A stretch of 64,000 nt of DNA from Saccharopolyspora montiporae (GTDB taxonomy: Bacteria; Actinomycetota; Actinomycetes; Mycobacteriales; Pseudonocardiaceae), in the NCBI RefSeq assembly GCF_015209505.1, contig NZ_JADEYC010000011.1, positions 1 through 64,000 of the forward strand, written 5' to 3'. Both the position numbers and the translations under genes were made by a program. Positions within the stretch are counted from its first letter, which is position 1; the number at the start of each line of letters is the position of its first letter. The notes below the pieces were generated by a model, which saw only the letters and a list, made by a program, of their open reading frames with translations, searched no databases and was not told where the DNA came from. Shown one piece after another: positions 38,025 through 49,219 of this stretch.

Positions 38025-38737
38025 GCTGCTTCCTCCTGGTCGTACGGTTCGACGACGGCCACCACGGCCAGCGGGCGGTCCGGGTGCGCCTCGGTCAGCG
38101 CGCGGTGCAGGTCCTCGTGGTCGCGCCCGTCGGCGGTGCGGGTCGCCCAACCCTCGCGGGCGAACCGGTCGGCGATACCGCCGGGCCAGCCGTGCGTGGA
38201 CGAGCTGTTGTCCACCACCACGGCGGTGAGCTGCTCCAGCCCCCAGCGGCCCGCCACCGCGATCGCCTCGTGGTTGCTGCCTTCGTCGAGTTCGGCATCG
38301 CCGAGCAGCACGACCGCGCGCGGGCGGGTGCGGCCGCGGGCGCGCAACCCGCGCACGACGCCGACGCCGAGCGGCAGGCCGTGCCCGAGCGAACCGCTGC
38401 CGATCTCGACGCCGGGCACGAGCACGCGGTCGGGGTGCAGCCCGAGACGGGATTCGAATTCCGCCCAGGACCCGAGCTCGTCCGGGTCCAGGAAGCCCTT
38501 CTCGGCCAGCACCGCGTAGTAGGCCATCGGTCCGTGCCCCTTGGACAGCAGGAAGCGGTCGCGCTCCGGATCGTCGGTGCGGTCGGGGTGCGCGCGCAGC
38601 ACCCGGTCGTAGAGCACCCACAGCACGTCCATGGTCGACGTGGCGGCGTTGTCGTGCTTCTCGTCGCCGGTCATCCGGCTCATCAGCGGGCGCAACCGGT
38701 CGTACCCGGTCGCGGCCACCGCATCGATCGCAGTCAT
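38021..38737 (-). CDS. Transketolase, N-terminal section (split enzyme)
   Basis: 238 residues forming the thiamine diphosphate (PP) domain. FLLSKGHGPMAYYAVLAEKG (63-82), GSLGHGLPLGVG and the metal motif GDAELDEGSN (147-156) with N177 are present. With the coupled downstream gene it makes the two-chain enzyme, which moves two-carbon units between sugar phosphates. ATG at 38737 follows GAGGG by 8 bases. The promoter contains a perfect SoxR-type operator between a TTGACT -35 and the -10, so expression should rise with redox-cycling stress sensed by the divergent SoxR. Confidence 0.88.
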   Translation of the reverse strand: MTAIDAVAATGYDRLRPLMSRMTGDEKHDNAATSTMDVLWVLYDRVLRAHPDRTDDPERDRFLLSKGHGPMAYYAVLAEKGFLDPDELGSWAEFESRLGLHPDRVLVPGVEIGSGSLGHGLPLGVGVVRGLRARGRTRPRAVVLLGDAELDEGSNHEAIAVAGRWGLEQLTAVVVDNSSSTHGWPGGIADRFAREGWATRTADGRDHEDLHRALTEAHPDRPLAVVAVVEPYDQEEAA

Positions 38738-38743
38738 GGCACC

Positions 38744-38774
38744 ACCCTCGGACTTCGAGTTAACTCGAAGTCAA
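38744..38774 (-). promoter_or_regulatory. SoxR-type promoter of the transketolase genes
   Basis: On the minus strand TTGACT (38774-38769) and GAGGGT (38749-38744) are 19 bases apart, the stretched spacing of MerR-family promoters. The spacer holds a perfect 22-bp palindrome at 38751-38772 with the centre GAGTTAACTC. Its layout is the same as that of the E. coli soxS promoter (-35, 19 bases, -10), where the operator centre is AAGTTAACTT. Confidence 0.85.
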
Positions 38775-38796
38775 TACTCGGATCGCCGAGTTGTTG

Positions 38797-38815
38797 TTCG
38801 AGTCAACTCCAAGTC
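38797..38815 (+). promoter_or_regulatory. Second, imperfect SoxR box near soxR
   Basis: Positions 38797-38815 match 38754-38772 of the first box at 17 of 19 bases in the same orientation, 43 bases apart. It lies just upstream of TATGCT (38826-38831), the likely -10 of soxR, whose GTG follows 6 bases later. Occupancy here would cover the -35 area, so autorepression is plausible. Confidence 0.6.
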
Positions 38816-38837
38816 TCTGGAGCGCTATGCTGGCGCG

Positions 38838-39293
38838 GTGAGCAAACTTCCGGACGTGCTGACCATCGGCGAGGTCGCCGAACGCAGCGGAGTGGCACCC
38901 ACGGCACTGCGCTTCTACGAGCAACGCGGGCTGATCCGCGCGCAGCGCACCGGCGGCAACCAGCGGCGCTACCAGCGCTCGGTGCTGCGCAGGCTGGCAT
39001 TCATCCGCGCAGCGCAGCGGGTCGGGCTGAGCCTGGAGCAGGTGGCCGAGGCGCTGGCGGCGCTGCCGGACGACCGGGCCCCCACCAAGGCCGACTGGGC
39101 GAGGCTGTCCCGGCGCTGGCGCGACGAGCTCGACGCGCGCATCGACGGCCTGCAGCGGTTGCGCGACCGGCTCACCGGCTGCATCGGCTGCGGCTGCCTG
39201 TCGCTGCGCACCTGCGCGCTGCACAACGCCGACGACCGGTTCGCCGAGCTCGGCCCCGGGGCACCGCTGCTCCGCCCGGCCGCCGACGACTGA
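38838..39293 (+). CDS. soxR: SoxR-type redox-sensing MerR-family activator
   Basis: 151 residues. The N-terminal HTH (LTIGEVAERSGVAPTALRFY, then EQRGLIRAQRTGGNQRRYQR) is followed by a coiled-coil dimerisation helix and the [2Fe-2S] motif CIGCGCLSLRTC with cysteines 115, 118, 120 and 126. This is the CX2CXCX5C spacing of true SoxR. Oxidation of the cluster by redox-cycling compounds turns it into an activator. The GTG at 38838 is 6 bases after TATGCT with no ribosome site (leaderless). It is divergent from the split transketolase and ends 4 bases from the convergent response regulator gene. Confidence 0.93.
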   Translation: MSKLPDVLTIGEVAERSGVAPTALRFYEQRGLIRAQRTGGNQRRYQRSVLRRLAFIRAAQRVGLSLEQVAEALAALPDDRAPTKADWARLSRRWRDELDARIDGLQRLRDRLTGCIGCGCLSLRTCALHNADDRFAELGPGAPLLRPAADD

Positions 39294-39297
39294 GCGC

Positions 39298-39975
39298 TCA
39301 GTCGGCCACCCAGCGGTAGGTCATCTCCGGGCGGCCCACGCCACCGTACTGCGGGCTGCGTTCGGCCGTGCCGTTGCCGACCAGGTATTCCAGGTACCGC
39401 CGGGCCGTCACGCGGGAAACCCCCGCCGCGGCGCCGACCTCGTCCGCCGCCGCGCCGTCCGGATTCCCGCGCAGCACGGCGATGATCCCGGCCAACGTCT
39501 CCTGTCCCATGCCCTTCGGCAGGCCACCGCCGCCGGTGCCGCGCAGCGAGGCGAACGCCCGGTCGATTTCCGCCTGCCCGTTCGCCTCCCGGTCGTGCCC
39601 GAGGCCGGCCCGGAACCGCGCGTAGTGCTCCAGCTTGTCCCGCATCGCGGCGAAGGTGAACGGTTTGAGCAGGTACTGCACCACGCCGCTGGACACCGCG
39701 GCCCGCACCACCTTGAGATCGCGGGCCGAGGTGACGGCGATGACGTCGATGTCGCTGCCGCTGTGCCGCAGCGACCGGGCCACCGCCAGCCCGTCCATGT
39801 CCGGCAGCCGCAGGTCCAGCAGCACCAGGGCGACCGGGTGCTGCTCGACGAACTGCAACGCGCTCTGGCCGGTGCGCACCCGGCCCACGACGCCGAACCC
39901 CTCGACGCGGTTGACGTAGGTCTCGTGCGCCTCGCCGACGATCGGATCGTCCTCCACCACCAGCACCGAGATCAT
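39298..39975 (-). CDS. CitB/DcuR-type response regulator
   Basis: 225 residues. The receiver domain has Asp9/Asp10, the phosphorylation site Asp54 (LLDLRLPDMDG), Thr82 and Lys104. The C-terminal HTH (about 170-220, AAADEVGAAAGVSRVTARRY then LEYLVGNG) is of the CitB group. ATG at 39975 overlaps the stop of the sensor kinase gene (ATGA). Its partner senses a C4-dicarboxylate or citrate by family analogy, and the divergent dctA gene is the likely target. Confidence 0.9.
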   Translation of the reverse strand: MISVLVVEDDPIVGEAHETYVNRVEGFGVVGRVRTGQSALQFVEQHPVALVLLDLRLPDMDGLAVARSLRHSGSDIDVIAVTSARDLKVVRAAVSSGVVQYLLKPFTFAAMRDKLEHYARFRAGLGHDREANGQAEIDRAFASLRGTGGGGLPKGMGQETLAGIIAVLRGNPDGAAADEVGAAAGVSRVTARRYLEYLVGNGTAERSPQYGGVGRPEMTYRWVAD

Positions 39976-41594
39976 CCGCGCCCCCCGGTCCGCAGCGGGA
40001 TCCGGACCTCGAACACCGCACCCCGCTCGTTGCGCACCCCGATCGTGCCGCCGTGGCGCCGCACGCTGCGCCCGACCAGCGCCAGGCCCAGACCGCGCGC
40101 ACCGTCCTTGGTCGACCAACCGCGCCGGAACACGGCCTCCACCCGCTCCGGCTGCACGCCAGGACCGTTGTCGGCGACCCGGATGACCAGCTCGTGCGCA
40201 TCGGACCGGGCGGTGACCTCCACCCGCGGACCGGGCACCTCCAGCACGGCCTCGACGGCGTTGTCGACCAGGTTGCCCACCACCGTCACCAGATCACGAT
40301 CGTCCAGCCCGGCCACGGCCTCCTCGTCCACCCCGCTGTCCTCGCCGAGCACGACCTCCACCCCGCGCTCAGCCGCCTCGGCGCTCTTGCCGAGCAGGAC
40401 CGCGGCCAGCACCGACTCGCCCACCGACCCGACCACCTGATCGGTCAACGCCTGGGCCAGCTGCAGCTCGGAGGTCGCGAACGCCACCGCCTCATCGGGC
40501 CGCCCCAGCTCCACCAGGGACACCACGGTGTGCAGCCGGTTGGCCGACTCGTGCGCCTGCGAGCGCAGCGATTCGGTGAACCCGCGCATCGTGTCCAGCT
40601 GTCCGCTCAGCTCCTGCAGCTCGGTGTGGTCGCGCAACGTCGCCACGGTGCCGAGGTCCCGCGCCCCGCTGCGGATCCGGGACACACTCACCAGCAGCAC
40701 CCGGTCGTCGGTCACGTGCAGCTCGTCGCGGACGTCCCGGCCCGCGTCGAGCGTGCCGGCCAGCGGTGCGGGCAAGCCCAGCTCGTCCACCGGGCGCCCC
40801 TCGACCTGGTCCGGATCGCGGGCCAGCAGCGCTGCGGCGCCGTCATTGCACAGGGTCACTTCGCCGCGCGGCGAGACGAGCAGCAGCCCTTCGCGCACCG
40901 CGTGCAGGATCGCGTCGTGGTACTCGTACATGCGGCTGAGCTCGTCGGGTCGCAGGCCGTGCGTGTGCCTGCGCAGCCGCACACCGACCAGGTGCGTCAG
41001 CCCGGCACCGAGCAGCAGCGCCCCGCCCGCGGCGGTCACCAGCGCCGCCACCTGGCCGCGCAGCTCCGCGCTGAGCACGCGCACCGCGATGCCGACCGCG
41101 ACGTGCCCGCGCACCTGCCCGTCGCCGTCGAGCACCGGGACGACCGCGCGCACCGTGGGGCCGAGCGTGCCGGTGTGCGTCTCGGTGAACACCTCGTCGT
41201 CCACCGGCGCCGCGTCCACGTGCCCGAGGAACCGCTCGCCGATGCGCTCCGGATGCGGATGGGTGTAGCGGATCCCCTCCGGGGACATGACCGTGATGAA
41301 CGCCACTTCGGTGCTCGCGCGCACCTGCTCGACCAGCGGCTGCAGCACCCGCGGCGGGTCCGGGCCGTGCACCGCCTCGCGCACCGCGGGCTGCTGGGCG
41401 AGCGTGCGGGCGACCGCGACCACCTCGTCGGCGGCGGCCTGCTCGGTACGCCTTCCGGCGTCGTACCAGGCGAGTCCGGACCCGGCCAGCACCACGAGCG
41501 CCACCACGGCCACCTGCAGCACGAACAGCTGCCTGGCCAGGCTCCACCGCGGCCGCACCAGGGCGGGCCGGTCGCGATCGGCGGCACGGGACAT
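39972..41594 (-). CDS. CitA/DcuS-type sensor histidine kinase
   Basis: 540 residues. TM1 about 20-43, an extracellular Cache/PASc sensor domain (50-180), TM2 about 183-206, a cytoplasmic PAS domain (225-320), then the phosphoacceptor His348 in SLRSQAHESANRLHTVVSLV and an HATPase domain (LVTVVGNLVDNAVEA, ADNGPG, GLGLALV). This is the citrate/C4-dicarboxylate sensor family. I take the ATG at 41594; a TTG at 41609 is possible. It is divergent from dctA across 240 bases that contain an inverted repeat. Confidence 0.9.
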   Translation of the reverse strand: MSRAADRDRPALVRPRWSLARQLFVLQVAVVALVVLAGSGLAWYDAGRRTEQAAADEVVAVARTLAQQPAVREAVHGPDPPRVLQPLVEQVRASTEVAFITVMSPEGIRYTHPHPERIGERFLGHVDAAPVDDEVFTETHTGTLGPTVRAVVPVLDGDGQVRGHVAVGIAVRVLSAELRGQVAALVTAAGGALLLGAGLTHLVGVRLRRHTHGLRPDELSRMYEYHDAILHAVREGLLLVSPRGEVTLCNDGAAALLARDPDQVEGRPVDELGLPAPLAGTLDAGRDVRDELHVTDDRVLLVSVSRIRSGARDLGTVATLRDHTELQELSGQLDTMRGFTESLRSQAHESANRLHTVVSLVELGRPDEAVAFATSELQLAQALTDQVVGSVGESVLAAVLLGKSAEAAERGVEVVLGEDSGVDEEAVAGLDDRDLVTVVGNLVDNAVEAVLEVPGPRVEVTARSDAHELVIRVADNGPGVQPERVEAVFRRGWSTKDGARGLGLALVGRSVRRHGGTIGVRNERGAVFEVRIPLRTGGRG

Positions 41595-41675
41595 CTCGGG
41601 GCAACTCAATCTCGGGGGCGATCATCGCGCGCAGGCCGGGGCGTGCGCAGTGCCGCTGCGCAGCGGATTCAGCCG

Positions 41676-41702
41676 GTCACACCCGGTTTTCGGTGATGTG
41701 AC
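41676..41702. promoter_or_regulatory. Inverted repeat between the sensor kinase gene and dctA
   Basis: GTCACA (41676-41681) and TGTGAC (41697-41702) form an inverted repeat with 15 bases between. The region is the only shared promoter space of the two-component genes and dctA, so it is a candidate site for the response regulator or for a Crp-like protein. No promoter hexamers assigned. Confidence 0.35.
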
Positions 41703-41834
41703 GGCGCCGTGAACAGAATGAACGCAACGGTGACGGCAACCGTACTCGCCGCCGATAGTCACCTCTCGGCCCAGGTCCGTGACCTGCCGCACGGAAGGGC
41801 CCGAGAGTCAACGGCAGCCCACCAGGAGCAATCA

Positions 41835-43226
41835 GTGGCGAGCAACGATGCTGCGACGACGCCCCGCAAGCGGGACCGGACGCACTACCTCTACATCGCG
41901 GTGATCATCGCCGTCCTCGGCGGAATCACCCTGGGCTTCGTGGCCCCCGACGCCGGTCAGGCCCTCAAGCCGCTGGGCACCGGGTTCGTGGACCTGGTGA
42001 AGATGATGATCTCCCCGGTCATCTTCTGCACCATCGTGCTGGGCGTCGGCAGCGTCCGGCAGGCCGCCAAGGTCGGCAAGGTCGGCGGCATCGCGATGGT
42101 CTACTTCCTGGTGATGTCCATCGCGGCGCTGATCATCGGACTGCTGGTCGGCAACGTGCTGCACCCGGGCGAGGGACTGGACATCGCCGGGCAGACCGGC
42201 GGTGGCGGCGAGATCGAAGGCGCCGAGGGCGGCGAGAGCACCACCGACTTCCTGCTCGGCATCATCCCGGACACGCTGGTGTCCGCGCTGACCGCGGGCG
42301 AGGTGCTGCAGGCGCTGCTGGTGGCACTGCTCACCGGTTTCGCGCTGCAGTCGCTGGGCGACAAGGGCGCGCCGATCCTGCGCGGCATCGAGCACATGCA
42401 GCGGCTCGTGTTCAAGATCCTGTCCATGGTCATGTGGGCGGCCCCGGTCGGCGCGTTCGGCGCGATCGCCGCGGTCGTGGGCGCGACCGGGACGGATGCG
42501 CTCAAGGGCCTGGCCACGATCATGGTCGGCTTCTACGTGACCTGCCTGCTGTTCGTGTTCGTGGTGCTGGGCCCGCTGCTGTGGATGTTCGCGCGGGTCA
42601 ACATCTTCTCGCTGCTGCGCTACCTCGGCCGCGAGTTCCTGCTGATCGTGTCCACCTCCTCGTCGGAGGCGGCGCTGCCGCGGCTGATCGCGAAGATGGA
42701 GCACGTCGGCGTGAGCAAGCCGGTCGTGGGCATCACGGTGCCCACCGGCTACTCGTTCAACCTGGACGGCACCGCGATCTATCTGACGATGGCCTCGCTG
42801 TTCATCGCCAGCGCCATGGGCCAGCCGTTGTCCGTGAGCGAGCAGATCTCGCTGCTGATCTTCATGATCATCGCCTCGAAGGGCGCCGCGGGCGTCAGCG
42901 GTGCGGGCATCGCCACCCTGGCCGGCGGGCTCAGCTCGCACCGCCCGGAGCTCGTGGACGGCGTCGGCATGATCGTGGGCATCGACCGGTTCATGTCCGA
43001 AGCCCGCGCGCTGACCAACTTCGCGGGCAACGCGGTGGCCACCGTCCTGATCGGATCGTGGACCAAGGAACTCGACCGCGACCGGATGCAGCGGGTGTTC
43101 ACCGGCGAGGAGCCGTTCGACGAGCAGACCTTCGCCGCAGAGGGCCACGGCGGTGGCGACGACAGCGGTTCCGCGGCGTCGTCGGCACCGGAGAAGCCGG
43201 AGCCGGAGAAGGCCGCCACGTCCTGA
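41835..43226 (+). CDS. dctA: C4-dicarboxylate:cation symporter (DctA, DAACS family)
   Basis: 463 residues with eight membrane helices and two re-entrant hairpins. The family signature is clear: STSSSEAALPRLIAKME (first hairpin), TGYSFNLDGTAIYLTM (motif for substrate and sodium) and GIDRFMSEARALTNFAGNAV. It imports succinate, fumarate or malate. Start at GTG 41835 has CAGGAG 6 bases upstream; the open frame reaches back to 41709 but that part is not conserved. An acidic Gly/Glu-rich insertion (about residues 122-140) and a polar tail are unusual but outside the core. A very long hairpin follows. Confidence 0.92.
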   Translation: MASNDAATTPRKRDRTHYLYIAVIIAVLGGITLGFVAPDAGQALKPLGTGFVDLVKMMISPVIFCTIVLGVGSVRQAAKVGKVGGIAMVYFLVMSIAALIIGLLVGNVLHPGEGLDIAGQTGGGGEIEGAEGGESTTDFLLGIIPDTLVSALTAGEVLQALLVALLTGFALQSLGDKGAPILRGIEHMQRLVFKILSMVMWAAPVGAFGAIAAVVGATGTDALKGLATIMVGFYVTCLLFVFVVLGPLLWMFARVNIFSLLRYLGREFLLIVSTSSSEAALPRLIAKMEHVGVSKPVVGITVPTGYSFNLDGTAIYLTMASLFIASAMGQPLSVSEQISLLIFMIIASKGAAGVSGAGIATLAGGLSSHRPELVDGVGMIVGIDRFMSEARALTNFAGNAVATVLIGSWTKELDRDRMQRVFTGEEPFDEQTFAAEGHGGGDDSGSAASSAPEKPEPEKAATS

Positions 43227-43231
43227 GGCCG

Positions 43232-43284
43232 CGCGAGAAGCGGGGTGCTGCCGGGAGAACCCGGTCGGCACCCCGCTTCTCGCG
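43232..43284 (+). terminator. Very strong hairpin after dctA
   Basis: Perfect 17-bp stem (43232-43248 with 43268-43284). Its loop contains another 5-bp stem (43251-43255 with 43260-43264) closing on AGAA. It begins 6 bases after the dctA stop. No T-run. Confidence 0.85.
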
Positions 43285-43357
43285 TGCGGGGCGGGCTCGT
43301 CGCGCGAGCGGCGGCACCCGGGGCCGGACGGGGGTGCACCCCCGGTAACCTGGGCGC

Positions 43358-43516
43358 ATGGCCGACATCCTGCCGATCATCCTGCTCGGCCTGGCCGGGT
43401 TCCTGCTGGGCGGCGTCTATGCCACCTGGAAGACCGCGCGCGGGCTGGCCGTGCTGCTGGCCGCCGCCGCGGTACTCGCGGTCGCGGGCGGCATCGGCTG
43501 GCTCTACTGGGGCTGA
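43358..43516 (+). CDS. Small membrane protein (52 residues)
   Basis: MADILPIILLGLAGFLLGG opens a protein of two membrane helices (about 5-22 and 28-49) joined by a short polar turn (TWKTARG) and ending in YWG. TAACCT (43346-43351) is 6 bases before the ATG, consistent with a leaderless mRNA, which supports it as a real gene. I do not recognise a family. It lies between the dctA terminator and the convergent hisB gene; a weak hairpin (43532-43543) follows. Confidence 0.65.
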   Translation: MADILPIILLGLAGFLLGGVYATWKTARGLAVLLAAAAVLAVAGGIGWLYWG

Positions 43517-43634
43517 GCGACGCGAAAACCTGCGCTGCAGCGCGACTTTCCCGACGCTTGTTCCTCCAGCCGCGCCGACCGCTTCCACCGCACCCGAGCA
43601 ACCCGCGCCGGCACGCGAGCCGTGCGCTCAGCGG

Positions 43635-47111
<3,477 letters not shown>

Positions 47112-48368
47112 ATGTTGAGCTCACGGCGCAGAACGGCGCTGGTGGCGGCCACCGCATGCCTGGCGCTGCTTCCGGTGCAGGCAGGGGTGTCGGCCGCCCA
47201 ACGACCGGACGCGGACGCCGGACCGGCCGTGTACGCGGTCCCCGGCACGGACACCGGCACGCGCACCCAGATCCAGCGCATCGGAGCCGAGGTGCTGTCG
47301 GTGTCCGGGAACGTGGCCACCGTGGAAGCGACCCCGCAGCAGGCCGGGCAACTGCGCGCGGCGGGGATCGACCTCGGCGCGGGAACCCCGGCCGCCGACA
47401 CGCTGCCCGAACGCGGCGGGCAGCGGGCCGCGGCGGGCGACTTCCCACCCGGCGACGAGGCGTACCACACCTACGACGAGACGGTCGCCGAACTGGACCG
47501 GATCAGCACCGAGCACCCGGACGTCGCCGCCAAGACCAGCATCGGCACCTCGTTCGAGGGCAGGGACATCCCGGCGCTGAAGATCTCGGACAACGTGCAG
47601 GAGGACGAGGGCGAGCCCGAGGTCCTGTTCGACTGCAACCAGCACGCCCGCGAGCACCTCACCACCGAGATGTGCCTGCGCGTGGCGCAGCGGTTCACCG
47701 ACGAGCGCGCCCGGCCGGAGAACCGCGCCGCCGCCGAGGACCGGGTGCTCTGGGTCATCCCGATCGTCAACCCGGACGGCTCGGCGCACGACGTGGAGTC
47801 CGGCCAGTACCAGGGCTGGCGCAAGAACCGGCAGGACGCGGGCACCGACCTCAACCGCAACTGGGGTTACAAGTGGGGCTGCTGCGGCGGCGCCAGCGAC
47901 GACCCGAACGCGGAGACCTACCGCGGGCCGGAGGCGTTCTCGGCACCGGAAACCGCCGCGCTGCGCGATTTCATCGATTCGCGGGTGATCGGCGGCGAGC
48001 AGCGGATCAAGGCCGCTATCGACTTCCACACCTACTCCGAGCTGGTGCTGTGGCCGTTCGGGCACACCACGGACGACACCACCGAGGGCATGACCCAGGA
48101 GCAGTACGACCGGTTCGAGCGGGTCGGTACCGAGATGGCCGGGACGAACGGCTACACGCCGCAGCAGTCCAGCGACCTCTACATCACCGACGGCGACGTG
48201 CTGGACTGGATGTGGTCGGAGCACGAGATCCTCGCCTACACCTTCGAGATGTACCCGGCGGAATCCGGTGGGCTGGACGGCTTCTACCCACCGGGCGACG
48301 TGATCGATCGGGAGACGCAGCGCAACGACCAGGCCGTGGACGTCCTGCTGCGCGAAGCGGGCGCCTGA
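47112..48368 (+). CDS. Secreted zinc carboxypeptidase (peptidase M14)
   Basis: 418 residues. A Sec signal peptide covers about 1-29 ([20 protein letters not shown]); an 80-residue propeptide follows. In the catalytic domain zinc ligands are His178 and Glu181 ([11 protein letters not shown]) and His306 ([15 protein letters not shown]). Arg249 (DLNRNWGY) binds the substrate carboxylate, and Glu379 (AYTFEMYP) is the catalytic base. It resembles carboxypeptidase T of Thermoactinomyces and CPSG of Streptomyces. It removes C-terminal residues from peptides outside the cell, probably for nutrition. ATG has GGAGA 6 bases upstream. Confidence 0.92.
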   Translation: MLSSRRRTALVAATACLALLPVQAGVSAAQRPDADAGPAVYAVPGTDTGTRTQIQRIGAEVLSVSGNVATVEATPQQAGQLRAAGIDLGAGTPAADTLPERGGQRAAAGDFPPGDEAYHTYDETVAELDRISTEHPDVAAKTSIGTSFEGRDIPALKISDNVQEDEGEPEVLFDCNQHAREHLTTEMCLRVAQRFTDERARPENRAAAEDRVLWVIPIVNPDGSAHDVESGQYQGWRKNRQDAGTDLNRNWGYKWGCCGGASDDPNAETYRGPEAFSAPETAALRDFIDSRVIGGEQRIKAAIDFHTYSELVLWPFGHTTDDTTEGMTQEQYDRFERVGTEMAGTNGYTPQQSSDLYITDGDVLDWMWSEHEILAYTFEMYPAESGGLDGFYPPGDVIDRETQRNDQAVDVLLREAGA

Positions 48369-48454
48369 TCCCGGCGGAGCTCCCCGGTGACCGCCGGGGA
48401 GCTCCGGGCAACCCCTGTCCGGGTGATCGTCGTCGGCTCCGGATAATGCGGGGC

Positions 48455-49162
48455 ATGGCTGGCGCATCGTCGACCGAGGTCACCGCGGGTTCGTGGGCCA
48501 CCCGGTCTCCCTGGTTCCTGCTCCCGCTGCTGGGCGCGGTGATCGGTCTGCTGCTGCGCATCGCCGCGCTGTGGCTGGTGGAGCTGCGCTGGGCCCCGTT
48601 CCAGGGCGTGTTCGAACTGCTGGCCACCGGTGCGGAACCCGTGGGGTCCGCTGTGGTCGTGGCCTGCTGCGCGGTCGTCGGACTCGGCTTCGCCGGGCTG
48701 CGCGCCCAGGAGCGGCTCCGTGTCTCGGTCGGCCCGGAGGAGCTGGTGCTGGCCCGCGGCACCGGCGAGCACCGCTTCGCGCGGACCGCGGTCGGCGCGG
48801 TCTACCCGGACGGGACCGACCTGGTCGTGCTGGACCCGGACGGCGGCGAACTGACCCGGCAGCGGTGCGATCTGGCCCGCGCCCGCCTGCGGGACGCGCT
48901 GGCCGAGCACGGATACCCCTGGCGGGACCGGGATCCGCACAGCGGCGAGTACCGGGAGTGGACCGGGGACAGCCCGGAGCTGTCGCTGCGCTGCAACGCG
49001 CTGCTGGCCGAGCGGGAGCGGGCGCTGCACCGGCGCTCGACCGGTGAGGCCGAGTCGTTGCGCCGCAGGCTGGCCGAACTGGGCGCGGTGGTGCGCGACG
49101 AGAACAAGCGCCAGTTCTGGCGGACGGGTCCGGTGCGCTCGGATCCGGGTCCGACCGGCTGA
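48455..49162 (+). CDS. YqeB-family membrane protein
   Basis: 235 residues. Two membrane segments (about 19-41 and 60-82) flank a WAPFQGVFELLA motif; a PH-like domain follows (SVGPEELVLARGTGEHRFAR). The C-terminal 90 residues (HGYPWRDRDPHSGEYREW, then RRLAELGAVVRDENKRQFWR) resemble the end domain of cysteinyl-tRNA synthetase. The arrangement matches YqeB-like proteins of actinobacteria; function unknown. GATAAT (48442-48447) is 7 bases before the ATG, suggesting a leaderless mRNA. Confidence 0.72.
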   Translation: MAGASSTEVTAGSWATRSPWFLLPLLGAVIGLLLRIAALWLVELRWAPFQGVFELLATGAEPVGSAVVVACCAVVGLGFAGLRAQERLRVSVGPEELVLARGTGEHRFARTAVGAVYPDGTDLVVLDPDGGELTRQRCDLARARLRDALAEHGYPWRDRDPHSGEYREWTGDSPELSLRCNALLAERERALHRRSTGEAESLRRRLAELGAVVRDENKRQFWRTGPVRSDPGPTG

Positions 49163-49219
49163 TCCCGGACCGGGCTGTTCGCGCCGCACGGTGCGGTGCG
49201 GACTGCCAGAATCCGGCGG

